Below, piece after piece: positions 1-8,331 of a DNA stretch of 64,000 nt. The notes below the pieces were generated by a model. The model was given only the letters and a program-made list of their open reading frames with translations. It had not been told where the DNA came from and searched no databases. Source of the DNA: Tautonia sociabilis (lineage in GTDB: Bacteria; Planctomycetota; Planctomycetia; Isosphaerales; Isosphaeraceae); assembly GCF_003977685.1 (NCBI RefSeq), contig NZ_RYZH01000022.1:1-64000 (forward strand), written 5' to 3'. A program made the position numbers and the translations under genes. The first letter of the stretch is position 1; every line of letters starts with the position of its first letter.

Positions 1-20
1 CATCGGGGGGGCCCTTCGGG

Positions 21-497
21 GTGCTGGCGATTGTCGCTGTGACCCAGTCCACCACGAAGGTGCCTCCCCTTCCATCGAAACTGTCAACCGGGCCCACCCC
101 CATTTCGGCTCTCTTTGCGACAGAGCCTGTGCTCGGCGGAGCGTTCCAGCAGGTGGTCAACGGGCTGGTCGAGTTCGTGCTCATGCCGATGCTCAGCTAT
201 GTCACCCCGGAGGTGGAGACGCTGGCCGACTGGACGATTGGCCGAATCCGGATCGGAGCGTTTCTCGCCGCGATCGTGAACTTCGCGCTGATCGCGATCG
301 CCCTGTTCCTGGTCATCAGAAAGGTGATCGGCTCAATCCGCAAGGCCATCGACCCGCCCGACCCGTCCGAGCCGACGACCAAGGAGTGCCCGTTCTGCCT
401 GTCGAAGATCCCTGATCAGGCGAGCCGGTGTGCGTATTGCACGTCCGACCTTCCCCCGGTTCTGAAACCGGCGCGGGGAGGGGTGCCGGGGGCCTGA
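21..497 (+). CDS. mscL: MscL-like mechanosensitive channel, 5' end atypical or cut by window edge
   Basis: From residue 39 (GGAFQQVVNGLVEF) the protein follows MscL: the end of the pore helix, a periplasmic loop, a second membrane helix at about 79-100, and a cytoplasmic tail. The tail carries a CxxC...CxxC zinc-ribbon-like pair (C123, C126, C137, C140), a variant I recall in some MscL proteins. MscL opens under membrane tension to release solutes during osmotic downshock. The first 38 residues do not resemble the usual MscL N-terminus (amphipathic helix and first half of TM1). The GTG at 21 is only the first possible start; the frame stays open to the left edge, so the real start may lie outside. 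A short IGGA-like stretch in another frame at 2-13 could be the true TM1 displaced by an insertion or frameshift. The family call is fairly sure; whether the gene is intact is not. Confidence 0.7.
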   Translation: MLAIVAVTQSTTKVPPLPSKLSTGPTPISALFATEPVLGGAFQQVVNGLVEFVLMPMLSYVTPEVETLADWTIGRIRIGAFLAAIVNFALIAIALFLVIRKVIGSIRKAIDPPDPSEPTTKECPFCLSKIPDQASRCAYCTSDLPPVLKPARGGVPGA

Positions 498-606
498 TCC
501 AGGTGGCGAGCGGGCGGCTGGGGCCGTTGACGATCGGCCGTTGTGGAAGCACACTCCTCGGGTCGGACCCCCTCCCCTGCCCCGCCCATCGACCCGGACG
601 ATCGCG

Positions 607-2082
607 ATGCGGTATGCCCTGAAGGACTCCCGCCTGGGTCTGAGGAATTCGACGACCCGATTGCCCTTCCGTTACGGAGCGGCGACGCTCAGCCGATGCC
701 CCCAGGCGTTGCTGGAGGTGACGATCGAGGTCGAGGGCCGGCCCCATCGGGGCTGGTCGGGCGATTGCCTGCCTCCGGGCTGGTTCGACAAGACGCCGGG
801 CCGGTCGTACCGCGAGCAGGTCGCCGACCTGATCGGCTCGGTCGCCATCGCCCGGTCGGCGTTCGCCGAGATTGCCCGCAAACCAATCGGGTTCTTCGAC
901 TCCTGGCTGGAGGCGGATCGATACTCCCGGACCGAGGGGGAGCGTCGGAGATTCAACCCGTTGCTGGCCGGCTTCGGGGTGAGCCTGGTCGAGCGGGCGA
1001 TCATGGATGCGCTGGCCCGGGCCGCCGGGCTTGGCTTCTCGGCGGCGATCCGGCGCGACCTGTTCCGGATCGAGCCGGGGAAGGTCCATCCGGAGTTGAC
1101 CGGTCTGCGACCGGCCGATTGGTTGCCCGATCGGCCGAGGGAATCGGTCCTCGTCCGCCATACCGTCGGGCTGCTCGACCCGCTGACCGCCTCGGAGATC
1201 GCCGAGGAAGCGCGAGTCGATGACGGGCTGCCCCAGGCGCTGGAGGAGTCCATCGATCGATGCGGGTTGCGGGGGTTCAAGATCAAGCTCTCGGGAGAGA
1301 CGGACTGCGACCGGGACCGCCTCGCTCGGATCGCGGCGATCCTCGATCGCCTGGGAGAACGCCCGGCGATCGTCACGCTCGACGGCAACGAGCAGTTCAA
1401 GGACGCCTGGGCGGTGTGTTCGCTGTTCGAGTCGCTGCGATCGGAGCCGAGCCTCAATCGGCTGCTGGACCGGGTCGTCGCCATCGAGCAGCCGTTGGAG
1501 CGCTCGATCGCTCTCGACTCGAGTCACTCGGAGGCCATCCGGGCCCTCTCGGCCTGGAGGCCGGTGATCATCGACGAGTCGGACGGGTCCTCGGACGCCT
1601 ACCCAAAGGCGCTGGAAGTCGGCTACCGGGGGGTGAGCAGCAAGAGTTGCAAGGGGCCGGTCAAATCGTTGTTGAATGCCGGCGTGACGTGGGTGCGGAA
1701 CGATCGAGGCGCTCGGACGGATCTGATCATGACGGGAGAGGACCTGTGCTCGGTTGGGGTCGTCCCGGTGCAATCGGATCTCTGCCTGGTCGCGACGCTT
1801 GGCCTGGGGCACGTCGAGCGGAACGGTCACTACTATCACCCCGGGCTGTCGTACCTCCCCGAGGCCGACCGTCGGGCGGCGCTGGCGGCGCACCCCGATT
1901 TTTACGCCGAGCAGGGCACGATCATCGGCCCGGCCGTCCGCGACGGCCGCTTCGAGATTGGCTCGCTTCGCTGCGCCGGTTTTGGTTTCGCGGTGGAGCC
2001 GAGCTTCGAGTCGTACACCAGCGAGGAGGACTGGCGATTCGAATCACTCGGTCTCGACGACCTCCCCGGGCCGACCGGCTGA
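607..2082 (+). CDS. Enolase-superfamily (muconate-lactonizing / dipeptide-epimerase-like) protein
   Basis: This 491-residue protein has the C-terminal barrel of the enolase superfamily with the active-site set of the muconate-lactonizing/dipeptide-epimerase subgroup in order. These are a KxK base pair (K225, K227 in FKIKLSG), metal ligands D259 (LDGN), E294 (IEQP) and D323 (IIDE), and a facing Lys K346 (SSKSCKG). Members abstract a proton alpha to a carboxylate with Mg2+; the substrate cannot be read from sequence. It is longer than the usual 340-400 residues, with extra sequence before the barrel and a long tail. The ATG at 607 is preferred over an upstream in-frame ATG at 541 because the residues between them look non-coding. 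It stands alone and converges on the sigma factor gene with only four bases between the stops. Confidence 0.8.
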   Translation: MRYALKDSRLGLRNSTTRLPFRYGAATLSRCPQALLEVTIEVEGRPHRGWSGDCLPPGWFDKTPGRSYREQVADLIGSVAIARSAFAEIARKPIGFFDSWLEADRYSRTEGERRRFNPLLAGFGVSLVERAIMDALARAAGLGFSAAIRRDLFRIEPGKVHPELTGLRPADWLPDRPRESVLVRHTVGLLDPLTASEIAEEARVDDGLPQALEESIDRCGLRGFKIKLSGETDCDRDRLARIAAILDRLGERPAIVTLDGNEQFKDAWAVCSLFESLRSEPSLNRLLDRVVAIEQPLERSIALDSSHSEAIRALSAWRPVIIDESDGSSDAYPKALEVGYRGVSSKSCKGPVKSLLNAGVTWVRNDRGARTDLIMTGEDLCSVGVVPVQSDLCLVATLGLGHVERNGHYYHPGLSYLPEADRRAALAAHPDFYAEQGTIIGPAVRDGRFEIGSLRCAGFGFAVEPSFESYTSEEDWRFESLGLDDLPGPTG

Positions 2083-2086
2083 GTGA

Positions 2087-2839
2087 TCAGTCGACCAGCC
2101 CGCGACGCTTGAGGCTGGGGCGGCAGTAGTCGAGCAGCCCGAGTTCGGTGAGCTCCTCGACGATCAGCTCCCGGGAGGGGATCACGAGTGAGGCGCGGAC
2201 GCCATCGAGCAGGGCGCCGACAAACAGCTCTCGGGCACGGAACAGGGCCTCTCGGACCCAGGCGGAGGAGATCGGTTTCCCCAGTTCTGCGGACAGGAGA
2301 ACGGCGAGTTCCGGGGACCGCTTCCCGGGATTACGGGAGCGGATTTGAAGAACGGTGTGCAGGGGCTGGCCGGTCTGCTCCTGGTGTCGGGAGAGGGCGG
2401 CCCAGGCCTGAGCCATCAACTCCCGTCGCCAGCTCTCGGTGAACTGCCGGTCGAAGTCGGGCAGCTCCTGCTCGGGAGCGATCGGCTCGGGGACATCGTC
2501 GGAGTCGATTGAGACGGCCGATTGTCGACGACGCTTCCGGAGGTGATCAAGCATCAGATTCCGCAGGGCTCGCTTCAGAAAGTCCCGGAAGCGGCCCCGA
2601 GTGGGATCGGCGCGATGGAGGTCGCCGCGGAGGAAACGGAGGGCGAACTCCTGGTCAAGTTCGGCGGCGAGGTCGGGGTCTCGGAGCGCGCCGAGGAGGT
2701 AGCGGTGCACGGCGCCGGCGTACCGGGCCATGAGCCGGGTCTGGGCGGCCGAGACCTCGGCGGGGGGGCCATTGTGGGCCTGAAAGACCAGGTCCCATTC
2801 GGTCGAGATGCGGCTCAGGTAAGCAGATTCGTTTCGCAT
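2087..2839 (-). CDS. ECF-like RNA polymerase sigma factor (planctomycete type)
   Basis: This 250-residue protein has a sigma-70 region 2-like N-terminal half (RYAGAVHRYLLGAL, then RFRDFLKRALRNLMLDHLRK) typical of ECF factors, followed by an acidic linker. The C-terminal half resembles a diverged region 4 with a possible helix-turn-helix near LGKPISSAWVREALFRAR. Such factors direct RNA polymerase to dedicated promoters. No anti-sigma factor gene is adjacent. In planctomycetes, comparable ECF factors are often tied to Ser/Thr kinases, and one lies at 60-62 kb, but nothing here links the two. At about 250 residues it is longer than the usual 160-200 of ECF proteins. The ATG at 2839 leaves a 377-base gap to the divergent neighbour, enough for its own promoter. 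Confidence 0.8.
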   Translation of the reverse strand: MRNESAYLSRISTEWDLVFQAHNGPPAEVSAAQTRLMARYAGAVHRYLLGALRDPDLAAELDQEFALRFLRGDLHRADPTRGRFRDFLKRALRNLMLDHLRKRRRQSAVSIDSDDVPEPIAPEQELPDFDRQFTESWRRELMAQAWAALSRHQEQTGQPLHTVLQIRSRNPGKRSPELAVLLSAELGKPISSAWVREALFRARELFVGALLDGVRASLVIPSRELIVEELTELGLLDYCRPSLKRRGLVD

Positions 2840-3216
2840 CGCCGGGTACCTCGCCTCAGATTAAGGTCGGAGATCGGCGTGTTTGGATCGGGTTATCACC
2901 TCGCGCGAGTGTCTATTGTATCGATCACCCGAGGCCGGGCGATATGGACTCCATCCGGGTCTCGGCCTCGAATCGGCCCGATCGTCGGGAATGCCTGTCG
3001 GTACGAAAAAAATGAAAGGAAAGTCCTAACAGTGCCGAGCGGCCGCCGTATGGGAAGGTGAGCGATCGTCGGCTCCATGCTCGCGGAGGGGGCCGCCGGG
3101 CCTGAGACGAATCGTCGGCCCGATCGAGATCGATCCGCCTGCGGAGCTCCCACCGATCCAGGGGCGAGCCCGGGGGTGGTCCGCGCCTGGCATACCCCGG
3201 GAAGGGGAGGAAAGTC
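2840..3216. other. Intergenic region between divergent genes
   Basis: This stretch lies between the sigma factor (minus) and an unknown gene (plus). No convincing coding frame was found. It includes comparatively AT-rich patches around 2915-2925 and 3001-3032 that could hold promoters in either direction, but no clean -35/-10 pair could be assigned. A purine-rich ribosome-binding site (GGGGAGGAAAG) ends just before the ATG at 3217. Confidence 0.5.
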
Positions 3217-3849
3217 ATGGAGACGGTCGTCGTCATGGTTCGGGACGAGCACCCTCTGATCCAACTCGGCCTCCTCGACCCGCTGTTCCTGGTCGAGGGC
3301 GTGGCGATCAGGGTCGTCGGTGTCACGGGACGTCCCTCTCGTCGGCGCTTGCTCTCGTCGCGCAACCGTCGGGCCCTCCGGTTGATCACGCGGGGAGGGG
3401 GCATTGCCGAGCTCGCCGATCGGCTCCGGCTTCCGCTGGAGCGAGCTGAGGCCATTCATGAGGAGCTGATCAGGATGCTGGGACTGGACCGGATCGTCTC
3501 CCAGGTTCGGGCTGCCTTCGGCGCCCGGATGCTCGGGGATGGCGAGATGCTGCTCCGCCGACCGGAGGCCCGTGATCTCCACCCGTCCGAGGTGTCCTCG
3601 ACTCCGGAGCGAACGATGACCGATCTCGACCTGGTGCGTGTCTTCTTCCCTGACGCGGAGGCCCGGCGGCGGGACGGGGGCTGGGAGATCGTCTCCGATC
3701 CGCAGCACCGCTCCCACCGGCTGGGAGAGGGAGCGACCGAGGCCGAGGCCTGGTCCTCGGCCGTGCTCCGACTCTGGAAGGATGACTGGTTCCGCCCGCT
3801 CATCGTGCAGATCCGATCGATGGCGGCCGAGGATCAGGGAGGGGCTTGA
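3217..3849 (+). CDS. Hypothetical protein, possible helix-turn-helix
   Basis: This 210-residue protein was not recognised. The start at 3217 is well supported by GGGGAGGAAAG immediately upstream, and codon use is typical of the window. Around residues 65-90 the segment IAELADRLRLPLERAEAIHE could form a helix-turn-helix, which would make it a regulator, but this is weak. The C-terminal half is rich in charged residues and tryptophan (VRVFFPDAEARRRDGGWEIV) and may be a small alpha/beta domain. There is no signal peptide or membrane segment, so it is probably cytoplasmic. It is followed 66 bases later by the MetE-like gene on the same strand and could be co-transcribed with it. Confidence 0.6.
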   Translation: METVVVMVRDEHPLIQLGLLDPLFLVEGVAIRVVGVTGRPSRRRLLSSRNRRALRLITRGGGIAELADRLRLPLERAEAIHEELIRMLGLDRIVSQVRAAFGARMLGDGEMLLRRPEARDLHPSEVSSTPERTMTDLDLVRVFFPDAEARRRDGGWEIVSDPQHRSHRLGEGATEAEAWSSAVLRLWKDDWFRPLIVQIRSMAAEDQGGA

Positions 3850-3915
3850 CCCGGGCCCTCCCGCCTTGCGATGCTCAACTCCGGCCTGCCCGATCGGCCG
3901 AGCGGAGGCATCGCT

Positions 3916-4908
3916 GTGATCCGGACGACCGTCGTCGGCAGCTATCCCGCCCCGAGCTGGTTGCGTGCCTTCCCGTCCCGGGAGGCCCGGCTCGATGCCC
4001 TGCGATCGGTCCTGAAGATCCAGGAACTCGCCGGCCTGGACGTGATTGGCGACGGCGAGCTTGGCCGATTCGACCCGAATCATCCCGAAACCAACGGGAT
4101 GATCGATGCCTTCGTTCGTCCGATGGGTGGCGTCTCGGTGGAGCCGACCACCGAGCAGGTCCGCCGCTGGCGGGCCGACCCGGCGATGTCCTATCGCTCC
4201 CGGCCCGCGGGCATCGTCGTCGGCCCGATCGTCGAGGGGAGACTCGACCTTCCCTCGGAGGACGCCGAGGTCGCCGCCCTGACCGACCTCCCCCGCAAGT
4301 TCACCCTGACCAGTCCCTACATGCTCGCCCGAGTGCTCGGGGACGAGTACTATGGAGATCGGAAGGCGGTGGTCCTCGCCATCGCCGACGTGCTCGCCCG
4401 GCAAGTCCAGGGGCTCTCGGCGAGCGTTCTCCAGGTGGACGAGGCGAACGTCACCGGCAACCCTGACGACGCCCCGATCGCGGCGGAGGGGATCAACCGC
4501 CTCCTCCGATCGGCCAGGGGAGAGAAGGCCGTTCACCTCTGCTTCGGCAACTACGGCGGACAGGTAATCCAGCGCGGGGCGTATAAGACGCTCCTCGCCT
4601 TCCTGAACGCGCTGGAGGTCGACCACCTCGTCCTGGAACTGGCCCGCCGTCCGGAGGCCGACCTGCAGGCGCTCCTCGGCGTCGACCCGAGGATCGGCCT
4701 GGGGATCGGAGTGATCGACATCAAGGACAACGTTGTCGAGACCCCCGAGGTCGTCGCCAGGCGGATCGAGCGGGCGGCTTCGGTCCTGGGTGCCGATCGG
4801 CTCCGCTTCGTTCACCCGGATTGCGGCCTCTGGATGCTTCCCCGGGCCGTGGCCGACGCCAAGCTTCGGGCCCTCGTCCGAGGCCGGGATTTGTTTGAGG
4901 GGCGATGA
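3916..4908 (+). CDS. Cobalamin-independent methionine synthase-like protein (MetE C-terminal domain only)
   Basis: This 330-residue single-domain member of the MetE/UROD-like barrel family opens with TTVVGSYPAP, the usual start of the MetE catalytic domain. Candidate zinc ligands are in the MetE order: H207 and C209 (HLCFGN), E241 (LVLELA) and C303 (HPDCGLW). In the family, zinc activates a thiol for methylation. MetE proper is about 750 residues with a second, N-terminal domain that is absent here, as in the short archaeal-type MetE-like proteins. The methyl donor may therefore not be methyltetrahydrofolate, and both donor and acceptor are unknown. The GTG at 3916 is chosen because homology begins right there; the ATG at 3871 would add an unlikely 15-residue tail. 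Confidence 0.8.
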   Translation: MIRTTVVGSYPAPSWLRAFPSREARLDALRSVLKIQELAGLDVIGDGELGRFDPNHPETNGMIDAFVRPMGGVSVEPTTEQVRRWRADPAMSYRSRPAGIVVGPIVEGRLDLPSEDAEVAALTDLPRKFTLTSPYMLARVLGDEYYGDRKAVVLAIADVLARQVQGLSASVLQVDEANVTGNPDDAPIAAEGINRLLRSARGEKAVHLCFGNYGGQVIQRGAYKTLLAFLNALEVDHLVLELARRPEADLQALLGVDPRIGLGIGVIDIKDNVVETPEVVARRIERAASVLGADRLRFVHPDCGLWMLPRAVADAKLRALVRGRDLFEGR

Positions 4909-4979
4909 CGCCCCGTCCCTCGTCGTCCCTTCGGCCCCGATTGCGTGAAACGGATCCATCGATACGGAGCCAACCCGAG

Positions 4980-6323
4980 ATGCACCGCCCGCTGATGGCC
5001 CTGGCACTGGCCCTGGGGATGCCGCTGACCCCCTTGGCGAACGCCGACCTGCATTCCTACGTCACCACACCCGACCCGAGCTATCGCTGGGAGCAGACCA
5101 AGAACGATACGACGCCGATCGGGACGGTCCATCACCTCGACCTGACCTCCCAGACCTGGCGGGACATCCCCTGGACGCATCAGTTCCGGATCTACGAGCC
5201 GGCCCAGGTCGACCACGAGGACATCATGGTCCTCTTCATCACTGGGGGGAGCAGCCGATCGCAGCACAAGCCGTCGGACGATCTGCAGGCCTTCGCGATC
5301 GCCTCGGCCGCTGGCTGTCGGGTCGCGGTCCTGCCTCAGGTGCCCAACCAGCCGCTGCTGGGGGACCGCGTCGAGGACGACCTGATCAGCGAGACGTTCG
5401 TGAACTTTCTGGAGACTGGCGAGGAGGATTGGCCGCTGCTGCAACCGATGGTCAAGAGCGCCGTCCGGGCGATGGACGCCGCCCAGGAGTTCGGCGAACG
5501 TCGGGGACGGCCCGTCTCGCGGTTCGTCGTCACCGGCGCCTCGAAGCGGGGCTGGACGACCTGGCTGACCGGCGCCGTGGACGACCGCGTCGCCGCGATC
5601 GCGCCGATGGTCATCCCCACACTAAACATGAAGGCCAACACCGAGAATCAGATGGCCCTTTGGGGCAAGTACAGCGAGCAGATCGAGGACTACACCCGCC
5701 GGGGGCTAACCGAGACGTTTGACACCGAGGAAGGTAGGAAACTCTGGCGGATCGTCGACCCCTACTTCTACCTCGACCGAATCGACATCCCCGTGCTGCA
5801 AATCAACGGCACGAACGACCGCTACTGGACCCACGACTCGATGCGGTTTTACTGGGATGACATCCGAGGGCCGAAGTCCGTCATCTACCTGCCCAACGCC
5901 GGACACGGCCTGGAGGAGCACCGGGACTACGCCATCAACGGCCTGGGCGCCCTGGTCCGCCAGTTGGCGACGGGAGCCGAGCGGCCTCGGTTCTCCTGGC
6001 GAACGGTCGACGAGGGTGGGGTCGCGCACTACATCCTGACCGTCCCGTCCGGCCCCATGCCGAAGGAAGTCAAGGTCTGGGTGGCTCGCTCCTCCGACCG
6101 CGATCTCCGCGACGACCGGTACGAGAGCCAGGCGGTTGCACCGGAGCTGGGCGGAGGCTCGGCGACCTGGACCCTTTCCCTCGACCGGCCGGAGTCAGGC
6201 TCCGTGGCGGCCCTGTTCGACCTCACCTTCGAAATCGACGGAATCGACTACCACCTGACCACACCGATCCATGAGTTCCGCCCGGATCCGAGCGAGGATA
6301 CCGGTGTCGGTGAGCAGGATTAA
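4980..6323 (+). CDS. PhoPQ-activated pathogenicity-related (PqaA-like) protein, exported alpha/beta hydrolase
   Basis: This 447-residue protein begins with a signal-peptide-like segment (MHRPLMALALALGMPL, then a small-residue cleavage region). It continues as a PqaA-related protein: a tryptophan-rich N-terminal part, then an alpha/beta-hydrolase-like core with the nucleophile-type motif VTGASKRGWTTW, the segment LQINGTNDRYW, and a late His in PNAGHGLEEH. These fit a Ser-Asp-His arrangement. The family was named for a PhoPQ-regulated Salmonella gene; its biochemical role is poorly known. Export to the periplasm is inferred from the N-terminus. The ATG at 4980 places the signal peptide at the start; the upstream ATG at 4905 overlaps the previous gene and adds an arginine-rich tail. 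Confidence 0.8.
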   Translation: MHRPLMALALALGMPLTPLANADLHSYVTTPDPSYRWEQTKNDTTPIGTVHHLDLTSQTWRDIPWTHQFRIYEPAQVDHEDIMVLFITGGSSRSQHKPSDDLQAFAIASAAGCRVAVLPQVPNQPLLGDRVEDDLISETFVNFLETGEEDWPLLQPMVKSAVRAMDAAQEFGERRGRPVSRFVVTGASKRGWTTWLTGAVDDRVAAIAPMVIPTLNMKANTENQMALWGKYSEQIEDYTRRGLTETFDTEEGRKLWRIVDPYFYLDRIDIPVLQINGTNDRYWTHDSMRFYWDDIRGPKSVIYLPNAGHGLEEHRDYAINGLGALVRQLATGAERPRFSWRTVDEGGVAHYILTVPSGPMPKEVKVWVARSSDRDLRDDRYESQAVAPELGGGSATWTLSLDRPESGSVAALFDLTFEIDGIDYHLTTPIHEFRPDPSEDTGVGEQD

Positions 6324-6327
6324 GCCG

Positions 6328-6993
6328 ATGGGCGTCGTCCTCTCGGTGAATGTTGGCCGCCCCCTTCTGAAGCTGTGGAGGGGGCGGCCAACCTCGACGG
6401 CGATCTTCAAGACGCCGGTCGAGGGTCGAATCATGGCCCGGCGGGAGGGCCTGGAAGGGGACCAGCAGTCGGACCGCTCCGTGCACGGCGGGCCAGACAA
6501 GGCGGTCTACGTCTACCCGAGCGAGCATTACGACGCCTGGCGTGCCGAGCTACCGGGAGTCGAGCTGCCTTGGGGGGCGTTCGGGGAGAATCTGTCGATC
6601 TCCGGAGGCTGGCGGGAGGACGGGATCCGCATCGGCGATCGCTTCCGGATCGGCGACGCCGAGTTCGAAGTCTCTCAGCCCCGGCTCCCTTGCTTCAAGC
6701 TGAACCTGCGCTTCGATCGCCCGGACATGGTCAAGCGAATGCTCTCATCCGGGCGTTTCGGTTTCTACTTCCGCGTGAGGAGCGAGGGGAAGATTGGTGC
6801 CGGGGATGCCGTCGCTCGCATCGGTCGCTCCGATTGGGATCTGACCATCTCCGAGGCCGCGCGGGCGATGGCGATCGACAAGGAGGACGGCGATCTGATC
6901 CGGAGGGCCGCCGACGTCGAGGCGCTGCCCGACGACTGGCGAGCCGAGTTCCGGGGGCGCCTGGATCGGATGGGAGGGACCGGAGCGCCCTGA
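6328..6993 (+). CDS. MOSC-domain protein (YiiM-like)
   Basis: This 221-residue MOSC protein carries the family motifs EGDQQSDRSVHGGPDKAVYV and GAFGENLSISG, plus the conserved cysteine in LPCFKLNLRF that in MOSC proteins handles a sulfur, sulfoxide or molybdenum-cofactor-linked substrate. YiiM-type proteins reduce N-hydroxylated compounds using the molybdenum cofactor, so a similar detoxifying role is possible. The C-terminal segment (ISEAARAMAIDKEDGDLIRR) matches the helical tail common in YiiM. The ATG at 6328 is four bases after the stop of the PqaA-like gene, so the two are probably co-transcribed. The gene converges on the AAA+ gene with a 30-base gap. Confidence 0.85.
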   Translation: MGVVLSVNVGRPLLKLWRGRPTSTAIFKTPVEGRIMARREGLEGDQQSDRSVHGGPDKAVYVYPSEHYDAWRAELPGVELPWGAFGENLSISGGWREDGIRIGDRFRIGDAEFEVSQPRLPCFKLNLRFDRPDMVKRMLSSGRFGFYFRVRSEGKIGAGDAVARIGRSDWDLTISEAARAMAIDKEDGDLIRRAADVEALPDDWRAEFRGRLDRMGGTGAP

Positions 6994-7023
6994 CCGGCGG
7001 CTCTCCCCAGCGTCGGGTCCGGC

Positions 7024-8331
7024 TCAGAGGACGGTGAAGTAGTTCTCGGCCGCGAAGTCAAAGTACTCCGGCTTCATTTCCAGCGGCAGATCGTTGTAGA
7101 TGCAGTAATTTTTCACCTGAAGCAGCAGGTCGCGCGGCTGGCAGCAACGGAAGGGGCGGTTGATGCGGCGGTAGTGGTGTTCGATCAGGTGGTCGACCGA
7201 GGCCTGATCAATCTCTCGGAAGCCGAGCTTCGGCGCGAAGATCTCAATCATACGGCGGAACATCGCCTCGGTCGGATCGGAGGCGTTGATCTTGTAGGGG
7301 ATGCGGCGCAGGAACGCCTCATCGACCAGGTCCTTGGGCTCCAGGTTGGTGGAGAAGAGGATCAACTGGTCGAAGGGGACTCGGATCTGCTTGCCGTTGG
7401 GCAGGCGAAGAAAGTCGTATCGTTTCTCCAGCGGAACGATCCAGCGGTTGAGCAGCTCGATCGGGGCCATCCTCTGGCGGCCGAAATCATCGATGAGGAA
7501 GGTGCCGCAGTTGGACTTCATCTGGAGGGGGGCCTCGCAGATTTTATTGTCCCGATCGTAGTAGATTTCCAGCGCTTCCATGGTCAGCTCGCCGCCCGCG
7601 ACGATGGTGGGCCTTTTGATTTCGACCCAGCGGTCATCCTGGTCGTCCTCGCGGAGGAGGCTGCTGCGGACGTTCTCGATCGGCTCGTGGTTGGCTGGGT
7701 CGAAGAGCTTGAGGATTTGGCCTTCGACGAGAATGGTGCGCGGGATCCAGACCGTGGTGCCGAAGCATCGGGTGATGCGTTCGGCGATGCTCGTCTTGCC
7801 GTTCCCGGGGTAACCATAGAGGAACAGGCCCTTGCCCGAGTTGATGGCCGGACCAAGCATCCGGAACATGTCTTCGGAGATCAGCAGATCGGAGAACGCA
7901 CGGCGGAGGTCGGCCTCCTTGGGATTCTCCGTGGCGATTGATTGCGCCTCCACCGAGGCGACGTAGTCGGCGAACGGAACCGGGGCGGTGCCGACGTAGG
8001 CGCATTCCTCCAGGTATCCGCGGGCCCGGGCTCGGCCGGCGTCGGTGAGTGAGAAGTGGTAGTCGTTGGCCGCGGCGGCGTCGGTGTAGGTGACGATCTG
8101 CTGGGCCTTGAGGCCCCGGAGGAATTCCGGGAAGGGGCCGAAGGGCAGGCCGAGCTCGTGGGCGACCTTCCGGCCGCTGGCGACGCCGACGCCGAGCAAG
8201 TATTTCAGGACCAGCGACTCGATCAGCGCGGGGTTCAAGCCGGCGGAGGCGAAGTCGGTGACCGCCTTCGGTCGGAACGGCGCAGCCTCCTTGGCCTCGG
8301 TCGGGGGAAGGGGGCTCGTCGCGATGCTCAC
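7024..8331 (-). CDS. AAA+ ATPase with N-terminal winged-helix-like region
   Basis: This 435-residue protein has a Walker A motif GYPGNGKTS at about 173-181, a Walker B-like FLIDDFG near 285, and a sensor-like segment LILFSTNLEPKDL. The order is that of AAA+ ATPases that remodel partner proteins. Residues 25-110 look like a winged-helix domain (LIESLVLKYLLGVGVASGRK onward). There is no signal or membrane segment, so it is cytoplasmic. The GTG start overlaps the stop of the upstream PilZ gene as GTGA, indicating translational coupling. That pairing points to a role with PilZ, perhaps at the cell envelope or in pilus or motility control, but this is inference. The exact family name was not recognised. 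Confidence 0.8.
   Translation of the reverse strand: MSIATSPLPPTEAKEAAPFRPKAVTDFASAGLNPALIESLVLKYLLGVGVASGRKVAHELGLPFGPFPEFLRGLKAQQIVTYTDAAAANDYHFSLTDAGRARARGYLEECAYVGTAPVPFADYVASVEAQSIATENPKEADLRRAFSDLLISEDMFRMLGPAINSGKGLFLYGYPGNGKTSIAERITRCFGTTVWIPRTILVEGQILKLFDPANHEPIENVRSSLLREDDQDDRWVEIKRPTIVAGGELTMEALEIYYDRDNKICEAPLQMKSNCGTFLIDDFGRQRMAPIELLNRWIVPLEKRYDFLRLPNGKQIRVPFDQLILFSTNLEPKDLVDEAFLRRIPYKINASDPTEAMFRRMIEIFAPKLGFREIDQASVDHLIEHHYRRINRPFRCCQPRDLLLQVKNYCIYNDLPLEMKPEYFDFAAENYFTVL

Noticed and set aside
2896..5007. Long open frame on the minus strand opposite several genes
   Set aside because: Its residues are dominated by Arg, Gly, Pro and Asp with no family motif. It lies opposite genes with clear motifs, so it is an antisense shadow caused by high GC.
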